From Bog-473 sp963741995 (GTDB lineage: Bacteria; Actinomycetota; Acidimicrobiia; Acidimicrobiales; RAAP-2): a DNA stretch of 64,000 nt. Made by a program: the position numbers and the translations under genes. Each line of letters begins with the position of its first letter. Position 1 is the first letter of the stretch. The notes beneath the pieces were generated by a model, which made no database searches, was not told the DNA's origin, and was given only the letters and a program-made list of their open reading frames with translations. The stretch lies in contig CAVUKI010000003.1 of the NCBI GenBank assembly GCA_963741995.1, positions 248,001-312,000 of the forward strand, written 5' to 3'. Shown here piece by piece: positions 1-8,410 of the stretch.

Positions 1-698
1 GTCTGAACGGCGCTCAGGTACACAAGCTCTTGGTGAGGATCGGATTATTCGACGACGGCAGTGCGTCAGTGAGGTCGTTGGGGGCCGTTCTTGGCGGAGC
101 AGGACCCATATCAATGGACGATCGGGTGGTTGTACAAGTGTCACGTTGGGATCACCTCAAAGACATGCAAGGTGTTCTTGAAGGGTTCGCCGGCAAGTCA
201 ACGCGACAAGGAGATGTGAGACTCGCCCTCGTGGGCCCGGCGGTAGATGCCGTCTCCGATGATCCCGAGGGGGCAAGAGTCTTGGACGAATGTCTGACCT
301 ATTGGGAGAATCTGCCCTCGAGACAGCGGAGCGCCGTGCGGCTGATCACGTTGCCCATGGACAACTTTGAACTGAACGCACTCATGGTTAACGCGATCCA
401 ACGTCATGCCACGGTGGTCGTCCAGAAGAGTTTGGAAGAGGGTTTCGGTCTCACGGTTGCGGAGGCCATGTGGAAGTCGCGCCCGGTCGTGGCGTCTGCG
501 GTTGGTGGCATCGTCGACCAATTGTCGCCCGGAACGGGAGCCCTACTGAGCGACCCATCGGACCTGGCTACCTTCGCCAAGACACTCGATGATCTGTTGG
601 CGCGACCGGAGGAGATGGCGGCCATGGGACGCAGAGCGCGGGAACGGATTCGGTCCGATTTCCTCAGTGACCGCCATCTCGTCGACTACCGCGACTGA
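1..698 (+). CDS. Trehalose synthase / GT4 glycosyltransferase, C-terminal part (5' end outside window)
   Basis: The frame is open to the left edge, so the N-terminal half is missing; a TTG at 30 is not a credible start. The visible 220 or so residues match the C-terminal GT-B half of TreT-like trehalose synthases: 'VVQVSRWDHLKDMQGVLEGF' opens the nucleotide-sugar domain, and 'VVQKSLEEGFGLTVAEAMWK' carries the E-x7-E donor-binding motif, followed by 'RPVVASAVGGI'. TreT makes trehalose from an NDP-glucose and glucose (family knowledge), a compatible solute that would suit the stress genes downstream. Other GT4 enzymes are possible, but the 'VVQKS..EGFGLTVAEA.WK' signature favours the trehalose family. 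Confidence 0.75.
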   Translation, partial: LNGAQVHKLLVRIGLFDDGSASVRSLGAVLGGAGPISMDDRVVVQVSRWDHLKDMQGVLEGFAGKSTRQGDVRLALVGPAVDAVSDDPEGARVLDECLTYWENLPSRQRSAVRLITLPMDNFELNALMVNAIQRHATVVVQKSLEEGFGLTVAEAMWKSRPVVASAVGGIVDQLSPGTGALLSDPSDLATFAKTLDDLLARPEEMAAMGRRARERIRSDFLSDRHLVDYRD

Positions 699-808
699 TC
701 GAGCATGTCACGCGGCTCTAATCGGTCGCTCGGATGCCTCTGGGTTCCGGCGCATCGATTCCGGCCCTCGGAGGTCGTCACAAAAGAAGACCTACTGCCT
801 CACAAGCC

Positions 809-822
809 GGGACCAAAGTCCC
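809..822. promoter_or_regulatory. DosR-like palindromic box A
   Basis: GGGACCAAAGTCCC, a GGGAC-N4-GTCCC palindrome matching the shape of the mycobacterial DosR box. It lies upstream of the USP remnant (858) and the acetyltransferase-deacetylase-USP operon starting near 1046. The 699-1045 stretch otherwise holds only the USP remnant. Confidence 0.7.
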
Positions 823-857
823 TACCTGACCTGAGTTCCGGCGAAGAGAATTGAAGC

Positions 858-1040
858 ATGACCAGAACGGCTCGTCCTACAATCATGGCCAAAGTGAAGC
901 AGATCCTGGGATCGCCAGGAGCAGCATCCCTTCTCGTCATCGGCTCCCGCGGGCACAGCGAGATCGCCAGTCTCATCTTCGGATCAGTGTCCGAGCGCTG
1001 GGTGGATCATGCAGCCCGTGCTACCACGGTCGTTGGCTGA
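858..1040 (+). pseudogene. Universal stress protein remnant (C-terminal third)
   Basis: A 60-codon frame ends with the conserved USP tail 'LLVIGSRGHSEIASLIFGSV' and 'DHAARATTVVG', which carries the G-x2-G-x9-G(S) ATP-loop signature. The first roughly 85 residues of a normal 140-150 residue USP, including the N-terminal nucleotide-binding strand, are absent. It keeps a DosR-like box 36 bp upstream, so it looks like a deleted copy of a once regulated gene. It could still be translated as a short peptide, but no full USP fold is possible. Confidence 0.6.
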
Positions 1041-1045
1041 GTGCC

Positions 1046-1720
1046 ATGGCGAGCGTCTCAGGTGCGGGCAGCAGTCTCGACTCAGATTCAACGAGAGCAT
1101 CCTCCCCTCCTGCCTATCCACGTGATCTTGAGATCGCGGTTGTCTTCTCGGACGGCCCTCGCTATAGCCTGCGTCCGATCCGACCCGATGACGCAGTGCC
1201 CCTGGTCGAGTTTCATGAGCATCTTTCGCATCGATCGACCTATCTCAGGTTCTTTACGGTTCATCCGGCCCTTTCGGCTGGCGAAGTCGAGCGTTTCACC
1301 ACCGTGGACTACGTGGACCGCTTGGCTCTCGTGGTCGAGACTGAAGGAAAGCTGATTGCCGTGGGTCGGTTCGACCGACATGCTGGTACCGCAGAAGCCG
1401 AGGTGGCTTTCGTCGTAGCCGACGACTACCAGCACCACGGGATCGGGTCGCTCTTGCTTGATGAGCTGGGCCGCGCCGCGAGGGCCCGAGGCATCACGAC
1501 GTTCCTCGCCGATACGCTTTGCGAGAACAAACCCATGCTCGACGTGTTCCGTCACTCGGGGTTCGAGATGTCGACAGATATCGACTGCGGAACTGTCTCG
1601 CTACGATTCGAGATCCGCCTGACGGACTCGTACCGTGAGGCTCTGGCGATGCGAGACCAAGCGCGGCAAATAACTCGTCGCCCGATGATCGGACCAGTTC
1701 AAAGAGGAATCGAATGCTGA
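1046..1720 (+). CDS. GNAT-family N-acetyltransferase
   Basis: About 224 residues from ATG 1046. The frame is open further upstream to 851, but that extension overlaps the USP remnant and has no family similarity. The GNAT fold is visible from 'YSLRPIRPDDAVPLVEFHEH' (strand 1 and helix 1) to 'VAFVVADDYQHHGIGSLLLD', where the Q/R-x-x-G-x-G/A acetyl-CoA loop appears as QHHGIGS. The last codons overlap the start of the deacetylase gene by 7 nt, so the two are probably translationally coupled. A GNAT next to an AcuC-like deacetylase recalls AcuA/AcuC, which control acetyl-CoA synthetase by lysine acetylation (family knowledge). The substrate here is unknown. A related GNAT sits at 13885-14418. Confidence 0.8.
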   Translation: MASVSGAGSSLDSDSTRASSPPAYPRDLEIAVVFSDGPRYSLRPIRPDDAVPLVEFHEHLSHRSTYLRFFTVHPALSAGEVERFTTVDYVDRLALVVETEGKLIAVGRFDRHAGTAEAEVAFVVADDYQHHGIGSLLLDELGRAARARGITTFLADTLCENKPMLDVFRHSGFEMSTDIDCGTVSLRFEIRLTDSYREALAMRDQARQITRRPMIGPVQRGIEC

Positions 1721-2733
1721 TCGTGGCTGGTCCTTCAGGCGCCTGCTCGCATGACGGGGGCAAGTTACATCCTGAGCAACAGGGGCGGATCTTCTCAGTG
1801 ATGGATGGGGTGCGCGATCTCAACCTCGACGATGACATCAACTACGTAACCACGCCCAAGGCGGATCTCGACGACTTGGCACGGGTGCACTCCACCAAGT
1901 ACCTCGACGAACTCGATCGCTTCTGCCGTCAAGGCGGGGGCGACCTCGACCCTGATACGTACGCCCAAACGGATTCCTTCTCTGCGGCTCGCCGCGCTGT
2001 CGGTGCCGGCCTCGAGGCCATCGCGACTTTGGAGCTGAAGGGTGAAGGGGTGGCCTTTGTCCCTGTGAGGCCACCCGGGCATCACGCCGAGGCCGACCGC
2101 GCCATGGGGTTCTGCTTGCTCAATAACGTTGCGGTGAGCGCCGCAGCGTTGGCGGCGAGAGGCCAGCGAGTGCTCATCATCGACTGGGACGTCCACCACG
2201 GCAATGGGACGCAATCAATCTTTTGGAATGACCCAAGGGTTCTCTACGTCTCGACCCATCAGTGGCCCCTTTTTCCGGGCACAGGCAAGGCTGAAGAAGT
2301 CGGGGGACCCAATGCGGTCGGCCTCACCGTCAACATTCCACTACCACCAGGTGCGACCGGCGACATTGTTCGCTGTGGCCTTGAGGAGATCGCTCACCCT
2401 GTCATCGATCGATTCGCGCCCGACTGGGTCCTTGTCTCGTGTGGTTTGGATGCTCACCGAGCCGACCCTTTGGGTGAGCTTGCCCTCTCCACGGGAGACT
2501 TTGCGCAGCTCGCTCGACTTGTGAGTTCATTTGCCCCTCGTGCTGGTCGGATCGTGTTGTTCCTGGAGGGGGGATACAACTCCGGAGCACTGCGTGCATC
2601 GGTGACAGCCATTCTGGGGACCCTGCTCGATATGGAGGTAGATTTCGAGGCGCCGTCTTTTGGCGGGCCCGGGCGTCAGGAAATCGCTACCGCGGCGATC
2701 GCTCGAGACCGGGCATCAGCCGGACTGCGATAA
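1714..2733 (+). CDS. AcuC-like histone deacetylase family amidohydrolase
   Basis: 339 residues, normal length for class II-like bacterial deacetylases. Landmarks are 'RPPGHHAEADRAMGFCLLNN' with the tandem active-site His123-His124, 'IDWDVHHGNGTQ' with zinc ligands Asp159 and His161, 'CGLDAHRADPLGELALS' with the third metal Asp, and 'LEGGYN' near the end. Bacterial members remove acetyl groups from proteins (AcuC) or from small acetylated amines and polyamines. The coupled acetyltransferase upstream and the nearby acetate kinase and phosphoketolase favour a protein or acetate-related role, but this is inference. A USP gene starts 14 bp downstream in the same direction. Confidence 0.88.
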   Translation: MLIVAGPSGACSHDGGKLHPEQQGRIFSVMDGVRDLNLDDDINYVTTPKADLDDLARVHSTKYLDELDRFCRQGGGDLDPDTYAQTDSFSAARRAVGAGLEAIATLELKGEGVAFVPVRPPGHHAEADRAMGFCLLNNVAVSAAALAARGQRVLIIDWDVHHGNGTQSIFWNDPRVLYVSTHQWPLFPGTGKAEEVGGPNAVGLTVNIPLPPGATGDIVRCGLEEIAHPVIDRFAPDWVLVSCGLDAHRADPLGELALSTGDFAQLARLVSSFAPRAGRIVLFLEGGYNSGALRASVTAILGTLLDMEVDFEAPSFGGPGRQEIATAAIARDRASAGLR

Positions 2734-2746
2734 GGGAGCGCTCGCG

Positions 2747-3217
2747 GTGAATGCAATCGACACGGTCGCAGTTGGTTTCGATGGCTCAAGCGATTCCAGA
2801 TCCGCTCTCCGTTGGGCGGCCAACCTTGCAGCACAAATTCATGGACGGCTGAAAGTGGTACACGCAATCGGCTTGCTGGAGCACGCTGGGCTTCTCGGCC
2901 GCTCAACTCCACATCAAGCTGCCGCGCTTGAGATCGCTTTCGGAGCCGGAATGCACCCGAGCGCGGTCGAGTGGCTCGTCGTCGACGGTGACCCTTGCTC
3001 TGTCCTCCTTCGAATGATCGGCGAGCCAAATTCGGTTGACCTGATCGTTGTTGGATCTCGCGGGTCCGGGCAGCACTCTGCTTCCCTCTTGGGGAGTACA
3101 AGCCTTGAGCTCGCCGAGCACTCCAGCGTTCCGGTGGTGATCGTCCCCTCGGTGGAGCCGGAAAGGACACTGACCGACATCGCGCATGGGCGAGGCAAGC
3201 CAGCAAATTCTGAATGA
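2747..3217 (+). CDS. Universal stress protein (UspA family)
   Basis: 156 residues from GTG 2747, chosen because 'aagggagc' lies just upstream and the family sequence begins at 'IDTVAVGFDGSSDSRSALRW'. The longer frame back to 2660 overlaps the deacetylase gene. One USP domain: N-terminal nucleotide strand, then 'DLIVVGSRGSGQHSASLLGS', fitting the G-x2-G-x9-G-S/T ATP-binding motif, and 'HSSVPVVIVP' at the end. It is the third gene of a GNAT-deacetylase-USP operon behind DosR-like box A. USPs are among the most frequent members of mycobacterial DosR regulons. Confidence 0.85.
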   Translation: MNAIDTVAVGFDGSSDSRSALRWAANLAAQIHGRLKVVHAIGLLEHAGLLGRSTPHQAAALEIAFGAGMHPSAVEWLVVDGDPCSVLLRMIGEPNSVDLIVVGSRGSGQHSASLLGSTSLELAEHSSVPVVIVPSVEPERTLTDIAHGRGKPANSE

Positions 3218-3360
3218 AGCTCTCGGCTCCAATGTCTCATCGCGGGGCGCTTCGTCTCGACCTACACGTGCGCCAATGTCTCCGGAGGCCGATCCAGTCC
3301 AGGGCCCGTGCCCCGATTCCCTGTGACCCCGCTCAACAGCAGACAAACATCCCATTGGTC

Positions 3361-3374
3361 GGGACCTTGGTCCC
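3361..3374. promoter_or_regulatory. DosR-like palindromic box B
   Basis: GGGACCTTGGTCCC, a nearly perfect inverted repeat 122 bp upstream of the alcohol dehydrogenase start at 3496. The 278-bp gap 3218-3495 contains no other feature I can support. Confidence 0.7.
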
Positions 3375-3495
3375 TAAGGAATCGGCGCTCAGATGACTCA
3401 TACTCTCCTTATGGCGGTGACAAGAACGGAACCGGCATCTGAGATGGCTCCACACCGAGTTTTCACGCAGTAGACCTAGAGGATCGGGGAACACC

Positions 3496-4536
3496 ATGAA
3501 GGCACTTGTATACGACGGACCGGGGCGCAAGGTTTGGGATGACGTCCCGACAGCAACGATTCAGGACAGCACAGATGCCGTCGTGCGCGTGGACTGCACG
3601 ACCATCTGCGGAACGGATCTTCACATCCTGAAGGGGGACGTTCCCGAGGTAACCAAGGGTCGCATCCTCGGACATGAAGCAGTCGGAACGGTCGAGACCA
3701 TCGGCTCAGCGGTCACCACAGTGGCGCCTGGCGATCGGGTCCTCGTTTCATGCATCAGCGCCTGTGGGAGATGCCGCTTCTGTCGTGAGGGTCGCTACGG
3801 CCAGTGCCTTGGCGGGGGCGGCTGGATCCTCGGCCACCTCATTGACGGGACTCAAGCTGAGTACGTTCGCGTTCCCTTTGCCGATACCTCGGTGTACAAA
3901 GTGCCGGCGGGAGCGAGCGATGAGGAGATCCTTATGCTCGCCGATATCCTGCCCACGTCGTACGAAGTCGGAGTCCTGAACGGTCGCGTGCAACCGGGTG
4001 ACACGGTCGCCGTCGTTGGTGCCGGCCCGATCGGTCTCTCTGCCATTCTCGGAGCCCGGCTCTATTCCCCCAGTCACGTCATCGCTATGGACCTTGCGGA
4101 TACGAGGCTGGAGGCCGCCAAGATCTTCGGCGCGGACCTGATCGTCAACAACGGTCGTGAAGATCCCGTCGCCTTTGTCAAAGAACTTACGGGCGGTCTG
4201 GGCGTTGATGTCGCAATCGAAGCGGTCGGCGTCCCAGCCAGTTTCGAACTCTGCACCGAACTCGTTCGACCCGGAGGTCACGTCGCCAACATCGGCGTCC
4301 ACGGCGCTTCCGCCACCCTGCACCTGGAGACGTTATGGATACGTGACGTGACTATCACGACGGGGTTGGTCGATACATATTCAACCCCGACTTTGCTCCG
4401 CCTGGTCGCCTCTCACCAGATCGACGCCGGTCGATTCGCCACTCATCACTTTGACCTTGACGACATGATGAGGGCGTACGACGTGTTCGAGAACGCAGCA
4501 GACACTGGAGCCGTCAAAGTTGTTCTGAGCCGGTAG
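3496..4536 (+). CDS. Zinc-dependent alcohol dehydrogenase (MDR family)
   Basis: 346 residues. Catalytic zinc ligands are Cys38 in 'TTICGTDLHI' and His60-Glu61 in 'ILGHEAVG'. The structural zinc lobe is complete, with Cys90, Cys93, Cys96 and Cys104. The NAD(P)-binding Rossmann motif is 'VVGAGPIGLSA', followed by an acidic residue in 'AMDLAD' that suggests NAD preference. It would oxidise or reduce a primary or secondary alcohol/aldehyde pair and so recycle NADH under low oxygen. It has its own DosR-like box. It differs clearly from the second ADH at 16410-17426, so the two are not a recent duplication. Confidence 0.88.
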   Translation: MKALVYDGPGRKVWDDVPTATIQDSTDAVVRVDCTTICGTDLHILKGDVPEVTKGRILGHEAVGTVETIGSAVTTVAPGDRVLVSCISACGRCRFCREGRYGQCLGGGGWILGHLIDGTQAEYVRVPFADTSVYKVPAGASDEEILMLADILPTSYEVGVLNGRVQPGDTVAVVGAGPIGLSAILGARLYSPSHVIAMDLADTRLEAAKIFGADLIVNNGREDPVAFVKELTGGLGVDVAIEAVGVPASFELCTELVRPGGHVANIGVHGASATLHLETLWIRDVTITTGLVDTYSTPTLLRLVASHQIDAGRFATHHFDLDDMMRAYDVFENAADTGAVKVVLSR

Positions 4537-4545
4537 AGCCGGCTC
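4527..4545. terminator. Possible hairpin terminator after alcohol dehydrogenase
   Basis: GAGCCGG, a 5-nt loop, then CCGGCTC: a perfect 7-bp stem that spans the adh stop codon and lies between convergent adh and ackA. No U-tract follows, so function is uncertain. Confidence 0.35.
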
Positions 4546-4648
4546 ATGATCCCCCTTATCCAGTAGTCGACCAAAGGCGTTGCCGCAGGACCTCCAAGCG
4601 GGAGGTGCGTTCGTCAGCAAGGTTGAGTATGGCGTTCGTCTCGGCGAA

Positions 4649-5752
4649 TCAGATCTGTGAGTTCAATGCTGCACGGCAGCCGGCCGCCACGACAAGTTCC
4701 TCACGCGCGTGTAGTACAAGCGTCCTGGTCCTCGCACCATCTCGGCTGATGTCGACGTCATCGGGCCCCACGGCGGAGTTCGCAACGGCGTCGACAGAAA
4801 TACCGATCCATTCGAGGTGTTGGCACACACTGGCCCGTATTTCACTCGCGTGCTCGCCAACGCCCGCCGTAAAGACCAAGGCGTCCGTCCCGTCCGTAGC
4901 GGCGGTCATTGCAGCGATCTTCGCTCGAAGGCGATGAACATAGACATCCACCGCCAAAATGGCTGCCCGGTCGCCTCGCGCCCGACGCTGAAGCAGCTCA
5001 CGCATGTCGCCCGTCTGGCCACCTGAGAGGGCGAGGAGACCGCTACGCCGCTCGAGAGCATCGGCAAGTTCGTCTGGTGCAACGCCATGGGTCGTAAGCC
5101 ACGCAATCGCCCCCGGGTCTACGTCGCCGGGGCGCGTCGCCATCACAAGTCCCTCGGTCGGCGTGAACCCCATGGTGGTGTCAACAGAGCGACCACCTGC
5201 CGTAGCAGACACAGACGCACCGCCCCCTAAGTGGCAAATCACAAGTCTGAGCGAATCTGCGGGACGATCCAGTAGCGCTGCAGCGCGACCAGCCGACCAC
5301 TCGCAACTCAGCCCGTGGAAGCCGTAGCGACGCAAGCGCCATCTCTCGACCCATGCAGTAGGGAGAGCGTAGGTCGAGGCAGCGGGCGTGAGCGTGGCAT
5401 GGAACGCAGTGTCGAAGCAAGCAATCTCCGGCAGGTCTGGCGAGAGACGACGCAAGGCGTCGATGGCGGCCAGTGCCGGAGGGTTGTGGAGCGGCGCCAA
5501 CTCGTTCAGCTCGTCGAGCTCGGCTCGGATCGAGGTATCGATCACGGTGGGACGGGTGAACCGTGTTCCTCCGTGGACGACCCGGTGACCAATGGCGTCG
5601 AGCGGTCCGACAGAGGCGAAGAAGCGACGCAAGTCATACTCCAGCGATCCGCCTGGCGGGTCGAGGTCGACGGACTGGGTCACGCGATCGTCACCTTCGA
5701 CGACACGGAGCTTGAGACTCGTCGATCCCGCGTTCACGACGAGTATCCGCAC
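4649..5752 (-). CDS. ackA: Acetate kinase
   Basis: 367 residues, slightly short for the family (about 390-400). It opens 'MRILVVNAGSTSLKLRVVEG' with the Asn-x-Gly-Ser-(S/T)-S phosphate motif. Further landmarks are 'HRVVHGG', 'FDTAFH', 'RRYGFHGLS' and 'CHLGGGASV', with the ATP-binding 'FTAGVGEH' near the C-terminus. The enzyme converts acetyl phosphate and ADP to acetate and ATP. It is divergent from the phosphoketolase gene, 68 bp apart, and that enzyme supplies acetyl phosphate directly, so no phosphotransacetylase is required. The start is GTG 5752. Confidence 0.93.
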   Translation of the reverse strand: MRILVVNAGSTSLKLRVVEGDDRVTQSVDLDPPGGSLEYDLRRFFASVGPLDAIGHRVVHGGTRFTRPTVIDTSIRAELDELNELAPLHNPPALAAIDALRRLSPDLPEIACFDTAFHATLTPAASTYALPTAWVERWRLRRYGFHGLSCEWSAGRAAALLDRPADSLRLVICHLGGGASVSATAGGRSVDTTMGFTPTEGLVMATRPGDVDPGAIAWLTTHGVAPDELADALERRSGLLALSGGQTGDMRELLQRRARGDRAAILAVDVYVHRLRAKIAAMTAATDGTDALVFTAGVGEHASEIRASVCQHLEWIGISVDAVANSAVGPDDVDISRDGARTRTLVLHAREELVVAAGCRAALNSQI

Positions 5753-5820
5753 TCCACGGTTCTAGCGGATCTTGAACGCGTAGGCTCCGTGCCGTCGTCC
5801 CCCGTACCAAAGGAGTTCGC

Positions 5821-8292
5821 ATGAACGTTCCTCTCACGACCTCCGAGGACACGTCACCAGACGATGATTCGAACGGCAACGGAATGACCATTGCCCCGAC
5901 CGGATACCACCTGGACGACGCCCAGGGACCCTTGGATTCCGAGGAGCTTCGCATGCTCGACGCCTGGTGGCGAGCCGCGAACTACCTCTCGGTCGGTCAG
6001 ATCTATCTGATGGACAACCCCCTCCTTCGCCGGCCACTTGTGGCTGAGGACGTGAAGCCGAGGTTGCTCGGACATTGGGGCACGACCCCTGGTTTGAACC
6101 TTGTGTACGCGCACGCCAATCGGGTTATTCGTCGACGTGATCTGAATGCCTGCTACGTGATGGGTCCCGGCCACGGCGGTCCGGGACCCAATGCCTGTGC
6201 CTGGCTCGAGGGCACCTACACCGAGCGCTACCCATCGATCCCCCGGGATGCAGTGGGTATGCAGCGTCTGTTCCGGCAGTTTTCCTTCCCTGGCGGAGTT
6301 CCGTCGCACGTCGCGCCGAATACGCCGGGCTCGTTTCACGAGGGAGGCGAACTCGGATACTCACTGCTCCACGCCTACGGAGCGGCCCTTGACCACCCCG
6401 ACCTCACGGTGTTTTGCGTCGTCGGTGACGGCGAAGCTGAGACCGGAGCGCTGGCGGCGAGCTGGCACGCGAACAAGTTCATCAACCCGGATCGTGATGG
6501 CACGGTCCTTCCAATCCTGCACCTCAATGGCTACAAGATCGCCAACCCGACGCTGCTGGCTCGTATCCCGCACGAGGATCTGCATCAGCTCCTGCGTGGC
6601 TACGGGTACGACCCGCGCGAAGTGACGATCGACCTCACCACCAACCCGGCCGATGCTCACCAGTCGCTGGCGAGCGTGCTCGACGGATGCCTTGATGACA
6701 TCGATCAGATACACGCGGCGGCCAAGACCGGTGGTGGAGGGCTCCCGAGATGGCCGGTGATCGTGCTTCGTTCTCCCAAAGGCTGGACGGGACCGCCCCT
6801 GGTTGACGGTAAACGGGTTGAGGGCACCTTCCGAGCTCACCAGGTCCCGATTCCGTCCGCCCGGACCGACTCTGCTCACAGGGAAGCCGTGGAGAACTGG
6901 ATGAGGTCCTACCGGCCGGAAGATCTCTTCAACGACGACGGGAGTCCGATCGAGGAGCTTCTCGCCTTTCCTCCGAAGGGCGAGCGACGCATGAGCGACA
7001 ATCCCGTCGCCAACGGAGGTCTGCTGACTGTCGACCTTGAGCTTCCCGACTTTCGCAACTATGCCGTCGATGTCGAGCGGCCTGGGACCACCCAAAACGA
7101 AGCCACACGAGTTCTTGGCACCTGGCTGCGCGACGTCATCTCGGCCAATCCGCGAGATTTCCTCTTGTTCGGGCCCGACGAAGTGGTATCGAACCGATTG
7201 AGCAGCGTGTTCGACGTCACCGATCGAAAGTGGATGGCCGAGACCGTCCCGGGCGATGATCACCTGAGTCAAGAGGGTCGAGTCATCGAGGTGCTGTCCG
7301 AGCATCTCTGCGAGGGTCTGCTCGAGGGCTATCTGTTAACGGGGCGCCACGGGCTCTTCACCTGCTACGAGGCGTTCATACACATCATTGACTCCATGTT
7401 CAACCAGCACGCCAAGTGGCTCGAGACCGCATCGAGGATTCCGTGGCGACGATCCGTACCCTCGTTGAATTACTTGCTGAGCTCGCATGTCTGGCGCCAA
7501 GACAACAACGGCTTGACGCACCAAGACCCCGGATTTCTCAGCGTCGTGATCAACAAGAAGCCGGATGTCGTGCGCATCTACCTACCGCCCGACGCGAACT
7601 GCCTCCTTTCTGTAGCGGATCACTGCCTCCGGAGCCGCCAGTACGTCAATGTCATCGTCTCGGGCAAACAGCCCGCACTCGATTACCTCACCATTGACCA
7701 GGCGGTGGCGCACTGCACCCGCGGGATCGGGGTGTGGGACTGGGCGTCCACCGAGGCGGAGGACGATGAACCCGATGTCGTGCTCGCGTGTGCTGGTGAC
7801 GTACCGACGTTGGAATCGCTCGCCGCCGCCGACCTCATCCGCCAGCACCTACCCGAAATCAAGGTGCGCTTTGTGAACGTCGTCGACATGATGCGGCTCC
7901 TACCTGACTCGATCCATCCCCATGGTCTTCCCGATCCCGAGTTCAACGCTCTCTTTACGGCGGATCGTCCGGTGATCTTTGCGTGGCATGGCTACCCGGC
8001 AACGATTCACCGGTTGACCTATCGGCGTGACAACCACGCGAATTTCCATGTTCGGGGCTATAGGGAGGAGGGCACCACGACGACGCCGTTCGACATGGTG
8101 ATGATGAACAACCTTGATCGCTACCATCTGGTAACTGACGTGATCGACCGAGTTCCCGGTCTTGCCGCCAGGGCCGCCAGCACGCGTCAGGTCATGATCG
8201 ACAGTCGCAACGAAGCCAAGGGGTGGACGCGCACTCATGGTGACGATTCCCCCGAAGTGGCGGAATGGGTCTGGCCGCACGGGCGGGGATGA
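5821..8292 (+). CDS. xfp: Xylulose-5-phosphate/fructose-6-phosphate phosphoketolase
   Basis: 823 residues, full length for the family. The ThDP-binding motif GDGEAETG sits at residues 202-209. Other landmarks are 'VMGPGHGGPG' at 113-122 and 'HLNGYKIANPT'. The start ATG follows 'aaaggag' at good spacing. The enzyme splits xylulose 5-phosphate or fructose 6-phosphate with inorganic phosphate to acetyl phosphate plus glyceraldehyde 3-phosphate or erythrose 4-phosphate. Paired with acetate kinase it gives oxygen-independent ATP. A strong hairpin terminator follows. No DosR-like box is visible in the 68-bp divergent spacer to ackA. Confidence 0.96.
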   Translation: MNVPLTTSEDTSPDDDSNGNGMTIAPTGYHLDDAQGPLDSEELRMLDAWWRAANYLSVGQIYLMDNPLLRRPLVAEDVKPRLLGHWGTTPGLNLVYAHANRVIRRRDLNACYVMGPGHGGPGPNACAWLEGTYTERYPSIPRDAVGMQRLFRQFSFPGGVPSHVAPNTPGSFHEGGELGYSLLHAYGAALDHPDLTVFCVVGDGEAETGALAASWHANKFINPDRDGTVLPILHLNGYKIANPTLLARIPHEDLHQLLRGYGYDPREVTIDLTTNPADAHQSLASVLDGCLDDIDQIHAAAKTGGGGLPRWPVIVLRSPKGWTGPPLVDGKRVEGTFRAHQVPIPSARTDSAHREAVENWMRSYRPEDLFNDDGSPIEELLAFPPKGERRMSDNPVANGGLLTVDLELPDFRNYAVDVERPGTTQNEATRVLGTWLRDVISANPRDFLLFGPDEVVSNRLSSVFDVTDRKWMAETVPGDDHLSQEGRVIEVLSEHLCEGLLEGYLLTGRHGLFTCYEAFIHIIDSMFNQHAKWLETASRIPWRRSVPSLNYLLSSHVWRQDNNGLTHQDPGFLSVVINKKPDVVRIYLPPDANCLLSVADHCLRSRQYVNVIVSGKQPALDYLTIDQAVAHCTRGIGVWDWASTEAEDDEPDVVLACAGDVPTLESLAAADLIRQHLPEIKVRFVNVVDMMRLLPDSIHPHGLPDPEFNALFTADRPVIFAWHGYPATIHRLTYRRDNHANFHVRGYREEGTTTTPFDMVMMNNLDRYHLVTDVIDRVPGLAARAASTRQVMIDSRNEAKGWTRTHGDDSPEVAEWVWPHGRG

Positions 8293-8354
8293 CGGACGGT
8301 CCAGGCCCACCTCCACTACGGGGGACCTCCCTTCGTCCTTTGGGCCCGGACGCG

Positions 8355-8385
8355 CAACACCGGCCCGCTTGGCGGGCCGGTGTTG
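8355..8385. terminator. Strong bidirectional hairpin terminator
   Basis: A perfect 14-bp stem, CAACACCGGCCCGC with its complement, around a 3-nt TTG loop. It separates convergent xfp and the membrane-protein gene ending at 8411. Confidence 0.8.
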
Positions 8386-8410
8386 GCTCCTCACTGGGAA
8401 GGGTTGCGGG

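Noticed and set aside
851..1045. N-terminal extension of the GNAT frame back to 851
   Set aside because: It reads through the USP remnant in another frame, has no family similarity, and a good ATG lies at 1046.
8320..8350. GGGGGACCTCCC and nearby GTCC as a box
   Set aside because: Wrong spacing and located between convergent genes beside a terminator.
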